Shown here one piece after another: positions 61,224 through 64,000 of a stretch of DNA of 64,000 nt (position 1 is its first letter; each line of letters starts with the position of its first letter). A model generated the notes under the pieces. The model did not search any database and was not told where the DNA came from. It worked only from the letters and a program-made list of their open reading frames with translations. Made by a program: the position numbers and the translations under genes. This stretch comes from Gemmatimonadota bacterium (GTDB taxonomy: Bacteria; Gemmatimonadota; Gemmatimonadetes; Gemmatimonadales; GWC2-71-9). The stretch covers positions 35,268 through 99,267 of the forward strand of contig JADFNB010000006.1 in the NCBI GenBank assembly GCA_022563595.1, in the 5' to 3' direction.

Positions 61224-63978
61224 TTATCACCCGTCCTCTCGTATCAACAACGTAGATGGGCCCGCGCCAGATTTCATCGCGCAACTCCGAGGCTAACGGA
61301 GGTCCCGCTCGCAGGGTGAAGGTCTCCGAATAGGGCTCCGCCCCAGACAGGTTCACCAGGTACCCGAGATCCCACATAGCGGCGACCGACAGGCTACTCA
61401 GCGGCATGGAACCGGACGCTTCAATGAACCCGGTCAGGAGTTCGGCGTCGAATACGGACTCTCGCCAATGACCATCACGCGTCCCCTCTCCACCCTGCGT
61501 GTTCTCGACTGGCACCTTTGCCCCGCCGGTGTAGTTCGTGCCGCCGATCGCATCGAACTCGGCGATCGCGCGAGGTCCGTCGAAGTGCGTGTCTACCCCA
61601 GGACTGCTAGGCCACGAGGGATTCTGCAGGAAGCCGAAGGTCGGCCAAAGGGTTCCAAAACCGAGCACGTGACCCATCTCATGCAGTATGACGTCCTCGA
61701 GCTGCCCGGCCGCCTCGATGTTCGGGAGGTCATCGGTGTCAAACCGCATGATCCCGTACGCTGGGAGGCCGCCTGTCCCACTCCGAATGATACACGGCCC
61801 GGCGGAACCCAGGACGCCGCCCACTCCGTCGATCGCCTCGAGACGGACGAAGATGACGAGGTCATCGATGGTCTCGTTGACTGCCGGGTTGGTATTCATC
61901 CCACACGCATCAGCAGCAATATTCACCGCCTGATCGGCAAGATCGCCGAACAACAAGTTCTCCCATTTGGTTTCCGCGTTGTCGAACGCCGTCTGTTGAG
62001 CAGCTGTCGGTGCGGACAGGAACCGCACCTCGATGTTGAACGCCGCGTCTTGGCCGGTCGCGGTGAGAGTCACCGGGTTGCCGGTGATGCCCGCACCTGT
62101 CACCGTGGCGCTGAGCGTGTTGCTCCCCGCCGCCGCGCCGAGCGTCCACTCACCGACCTGTGCAATCCCGTCTGCGCCCGTCACGGCCACGTTGGTCATG
62201 CTGCTGCCGCCGCCGCCCGTTACGCTGAACGTGACGGTCGCGCCGGGGAACGGGAGTCCGCCGGCGGTCACGAGGACCGACGGAGGAATATTGACCGGCG
62301 AGCCGACCAGGCCGGTCTGGTTGTCGCCATCGTTCACGGCCACCATGTCCGGCGTGGCCGCCACACCGGTCGCCGTGAAGGTCAGCGGCGTGAGAGCACC
62401 TGAGGTCGCGTCGAGCGTATTGGAGCCGGGAGTCCCGCCCAGCGTCCAACTGCCTACGGCAGCGATTCCCGAGGCATCGCTGGTGGCCGGCGTTCCCGTC
62501 ACCGAGCCGCCGCCCGAGGTGACCGCGAAGCCGACGCTTTCGCCCTGGACCGTGTTGCCGAACTCGTCGGTGACGAGCACCGACGGCGGGATTGGCACGA
62601 CGGACCCGACAACCCCGGACTGGCCGTCACCGGCGTCCACCGCGAGGCTCGCCGCCGGTCCCGGAAGCCCGGTCGCCGAGATGGTCGTCGAGGCGGATGT
62701 CGCCGTTGCCGTCAGCTCGTTGGCTCCCGCCGTCGTTCCCAGGGTCCAGCTTCCGACGGTCGCGTTGCCGCTCCCGTCGGTGGTGGTCGTCCCGCCCGTG
62801 ACGCTCCCGCCGCCCGCGGTGGGCGCAAACGTCACCGACTCGCCGCTCAACGGGTTGCCGCCCACATCCGTCACCTGCACCGATGGCAGCGTGGCAACCG
62901 CCGTGTTGACCGTGGCACTCTGGGCGTCGCCGGCCGTCACCACGACATTCGCGGGCGGGCCCAGCTGACCCGTCGCGGTGAAGGTCCCCGCCGGCAGGCT
63001 CGCGACCGTGAAGGTGACCTCGTTGGCGCCCGGCACGTTGCCAAGCGTCCAATTGACCGGGGCATCGCCGTTTGCGTCGGTCATCACGGACGCGGAGTCG
63101 ACGGATCCGCCGCCCTGCGTCACCGCGAAGGTCACCACCTCATCCGGGACGGGATTGGTGAACTGATCCTCGACATGTACGACCAGGGGCGCCGCGAGGG
63201 GGGTCGCCACCGTCCCGCTCTGCGCGTCGCCAGATGCCTTGAGCGCGGCCGTTGGCGGACCCGCCGTCGCTGTGGCGTTGAAGGTTGTCGAGATCGAGCC
63301 CCCCGTCAGGCTCGCCGTGGCCTCGTGAGCGGCCCCGGCGGCCGTCCCTAGAGTCCAGGTGGTGGATGCACGGCCGTTAGCGCCAACGCTCACCGAGGTG
63401 TCAGCGACCGAGCCGCCACCCTGCGAGACCGTGAAGTTGACCGCCGTGCTGGCGACCGCCGTGCTGGCCACCGCCGTGCTGGCGACCGCCGTGCTGGCGA
63501 CCGCGCCACCGGCACCTCCGAGAACAGCGTTGCCGAGCCGGTCCCGGAGTTCGACCTCGAGGGCAACCGCGAGTTGTGTACCGACTACACCCGTCTGCGC
63601 GCCGCCGGCCACCTTGGCGAGCTGCGTCGCCACTTGCGCGACAGTCACAGCCACCGTGGCGCTCAAGCTCCCCGAGGACGCCGTCACATCGGCCTGCCCG
63701 TTCCCGACCGCCGTCACCAACCCACTACTATTCACGGTCGCGACACCTGCCGCCGCCGATGACCAGGTCACCGTCTGGCCGGACATGGTCTGGCCATTCT
63801 GGTCTTTCACGGTCGCACTCAACTGCTGCGTTGCCCCGATCGCGTCGAGCGCGACGATGGTCTGACTCAGCTCGAGGGTTGTCGGCTGGGGAGCGGGTGG
63901 CGTGGTCGTTCCGTCTCCACACGACCACGTGACGGCCACGACAGTAGCGATCGCGGCTAAGCGGTGTTTGCTCGGCAT
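61207..63978 (-). CDS. Large Ig-repeat protein with leishmanolysin-like metalloprotease domain
   Basis: A 923-residue protein from the ATG at 63978 (AGGAG five bases upstream). The N-terminus LAAIATVVAVTWSCGDG is a lipoprotein signal. A Big_2 domain comes first (IVALDAIGATQQLSATVK, about 38-115), followed by about five Big_1 Ig domains (e.g. ATPLAAPLVVHVEDQFTNPV), then a C-terminal peptidase region (about 670-900). The zinc site is ILHEMGHVLGFGTLW, with a distal ligand candidate in DGHWRESVFDAELLTGF. This is the layout of bacterial leishmanolysin-like M8-type proteases. It could be a cell-surface protease tethered by Ig repeats. Confidence 0.87.
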   Translation of the reverse strand: MPSKHRLAAIATVVAVTWSCGDGTTTPPAPQPTTLELSQTIVALDAIGATQQLSATVKDQNGQTMSGQTVTWSSAAAGVATVNSSGLVTAVGNGQADVTASSGSLSATVAVTVAQVATQLAKVAGGAQTGVVGTQLAVALEVELRDRLGNAVLGGAGGAVASTAVASTAVASTAVASTAVNFTVSQGGGSVADTSVSVGANGRASTTWTLGTAAGAAHEATASLTGGSISTTFNATATAGPPTAALKASGDAQSGTVATPLAAPLVVHVEDQFTNPVPDEVVTFAVTQGGGSVDSASVMTDANGDAPVNWTLGNVPGANEVTFTVASLPAGTFTATGQLGPPANVVVTAGDAQSATVNTAVATLPSVQVTDVGGNPLSGESVTFAPTAGGGSVTGGTTTTDGSGNATVGSWTLGTTAGANELTATATSASTTISATGLPGPAASLAVDAGDGQSGVVGSVVPIPPSVLVTDEFGNTVQGESVGFAVTSGGGSVTGTPATSDASGIAAVGSWTLGGTPGSNTLDATSGALTPLTFTATGVAATPDMVAVNDGDNQTGLVGSPVNIPPSVLVTAGGLPFPGATVTFSVTGGGGSSMTNVAVTGADGIAQVGEWTLGAAAGSNTLSATVTGAGITGNPVTLTATGQDAAFNIEVRFLSAPTAAQQTAFDNAETKWENLLFGDLADQAVNIAADACGMNTNPAVNETIDDLVIFVRLEAIDGVGGVLGSAGPCIIRSGTGGLPAYGIMRFDTDDLPNIEAAGQLEDVILHEMGHVLGFGTLWPTFGFLQNPSWPSSPGVDTHFDGPRAIAEFDAIGGTNYTGGAKVPVENTQGGEGTRDGHWRESVFDAELLTGFIEASGSMPLSSLSVAAMWDLGYLVNLSGAEPYSETFTLRAGPPLASELRDEIWRGPIYVVDTRGRVISVIGR
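63441..63505. repeat. 15-bp tandem repeats inside the Ig/metalloprotease gene
   Basis: About 4.3 copies of CCGCCGTGCTGGCGA encode repeated VASTA pentapeptides in the protein, in an early Ig domain. The units are nearly identical, indicating recent slippage expansion. Confidence 0.9.
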
Positions 63979-64000
63979 CGGAACTCCTAAGAGCGGGCCT

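Overview
The window is a GC-rich (clearly above 60%) chromosomal segment from a Gram-negative-type bacterium, most plausibly a member of the Gemmatimonadota. This assignment is inference. It rests on the many lipobox lipoproteins with Big-type Ig repeats, the TonB-dependent receptor with a carboxypeptidase-regulatory N-terminus, the duplicated TonB/ExbD system and the general gene content. No 16S rRNA gene is present to confirm it. No complete insertion sequence, prophage or CRISPR array was seen.

Layout. Positions 1-7.5 kb (minus strand) carry envelope sugar and precursor genes: a truncated PLP aminotransferase, a WbpD-like acetyltransferase, murB, carB, and a GDP-deoxyhexose pair (rmd, gmd). 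Positions 7.5-10.7 kb hold the rpmJ-rpsM-rpsK-rpsD-rpoA-rplQ operon with a recognisable promoter and terminator. Positions 10.7-15.7 kb form a tightly overlapping smpB-amidase-TPR lipoprotein-pyrD-pyrF-secreted protein operon, facing a tRNA-Leu(CAG) gene. A truncated, frameshifted moeB/thiF remnant abuts that tRNA. Positions 16.3-22.5 kb include an Rrf2 regulator, a tiny zinc-ribbon protein, and a redox and metabolic run: E2 acyltransferase, PHP phosphoesterase, peroxiredoxin, SDR, thioredoxin reductase and an MBL hydrolase. The peroxiredoxin has an in-frame TGA exactly at its catalytic cysteine and is most likely a selenoprotein; this is the most notable observation in the window. Positions 22.6-30.7 kb hold a catalytically degenerate Y1-transposase-like gene, the E1 subunits of the 2-oxoacid dehydrogenase, a copper module (CopZ-like, CopA, cupredoxin) and an inositol-phospholipid pair (INO1-type synthase plus CDP-alcohol phosphotransferase).

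Positions 30.8-38.7 kb look like a peptidoglycan-sugar salvage locus. NamZ-like and NagZ-like hydrolases are divergently encoded with overlapping starts. They are followed by an A-type Fe-S carrier, an SSS sodium symporter, a BadF/GlcNAc-kinase-like sugar kinase and an NhaC antiporter with an extra N-terminal domain. Positions 38.7-42.0 kb encode TonB-ExbB-ExbD-ExbD-TonB. Positions 42.1-47.1 kb encode a two-kinase, one-regulator signalling operon with an NHL lipoprotein, divergent from a large TonB-dependent receptor (47.1-49.8 kb). The two Na+ transporters and the Ton system suggest active envelope ion and substrate traffic.

From 50 kb onward the sequence is looser: superoxide dismutase, a Crp/Fnr regulator, a DUF4399-like lipoprotein, small proteins, PlsC, tRNA-Ala(TGC), and several lipoproteins. 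The latter include a cupredoxin lipoprotein flanked by imperfect direct repeats. The window ends with DedA and a large Ig-repeat protein with a leishmanolysin-like HExxH metalloprotease domain. The stretches 52.0-52.6 and 53.8-54.2 kb show no convincing gene.
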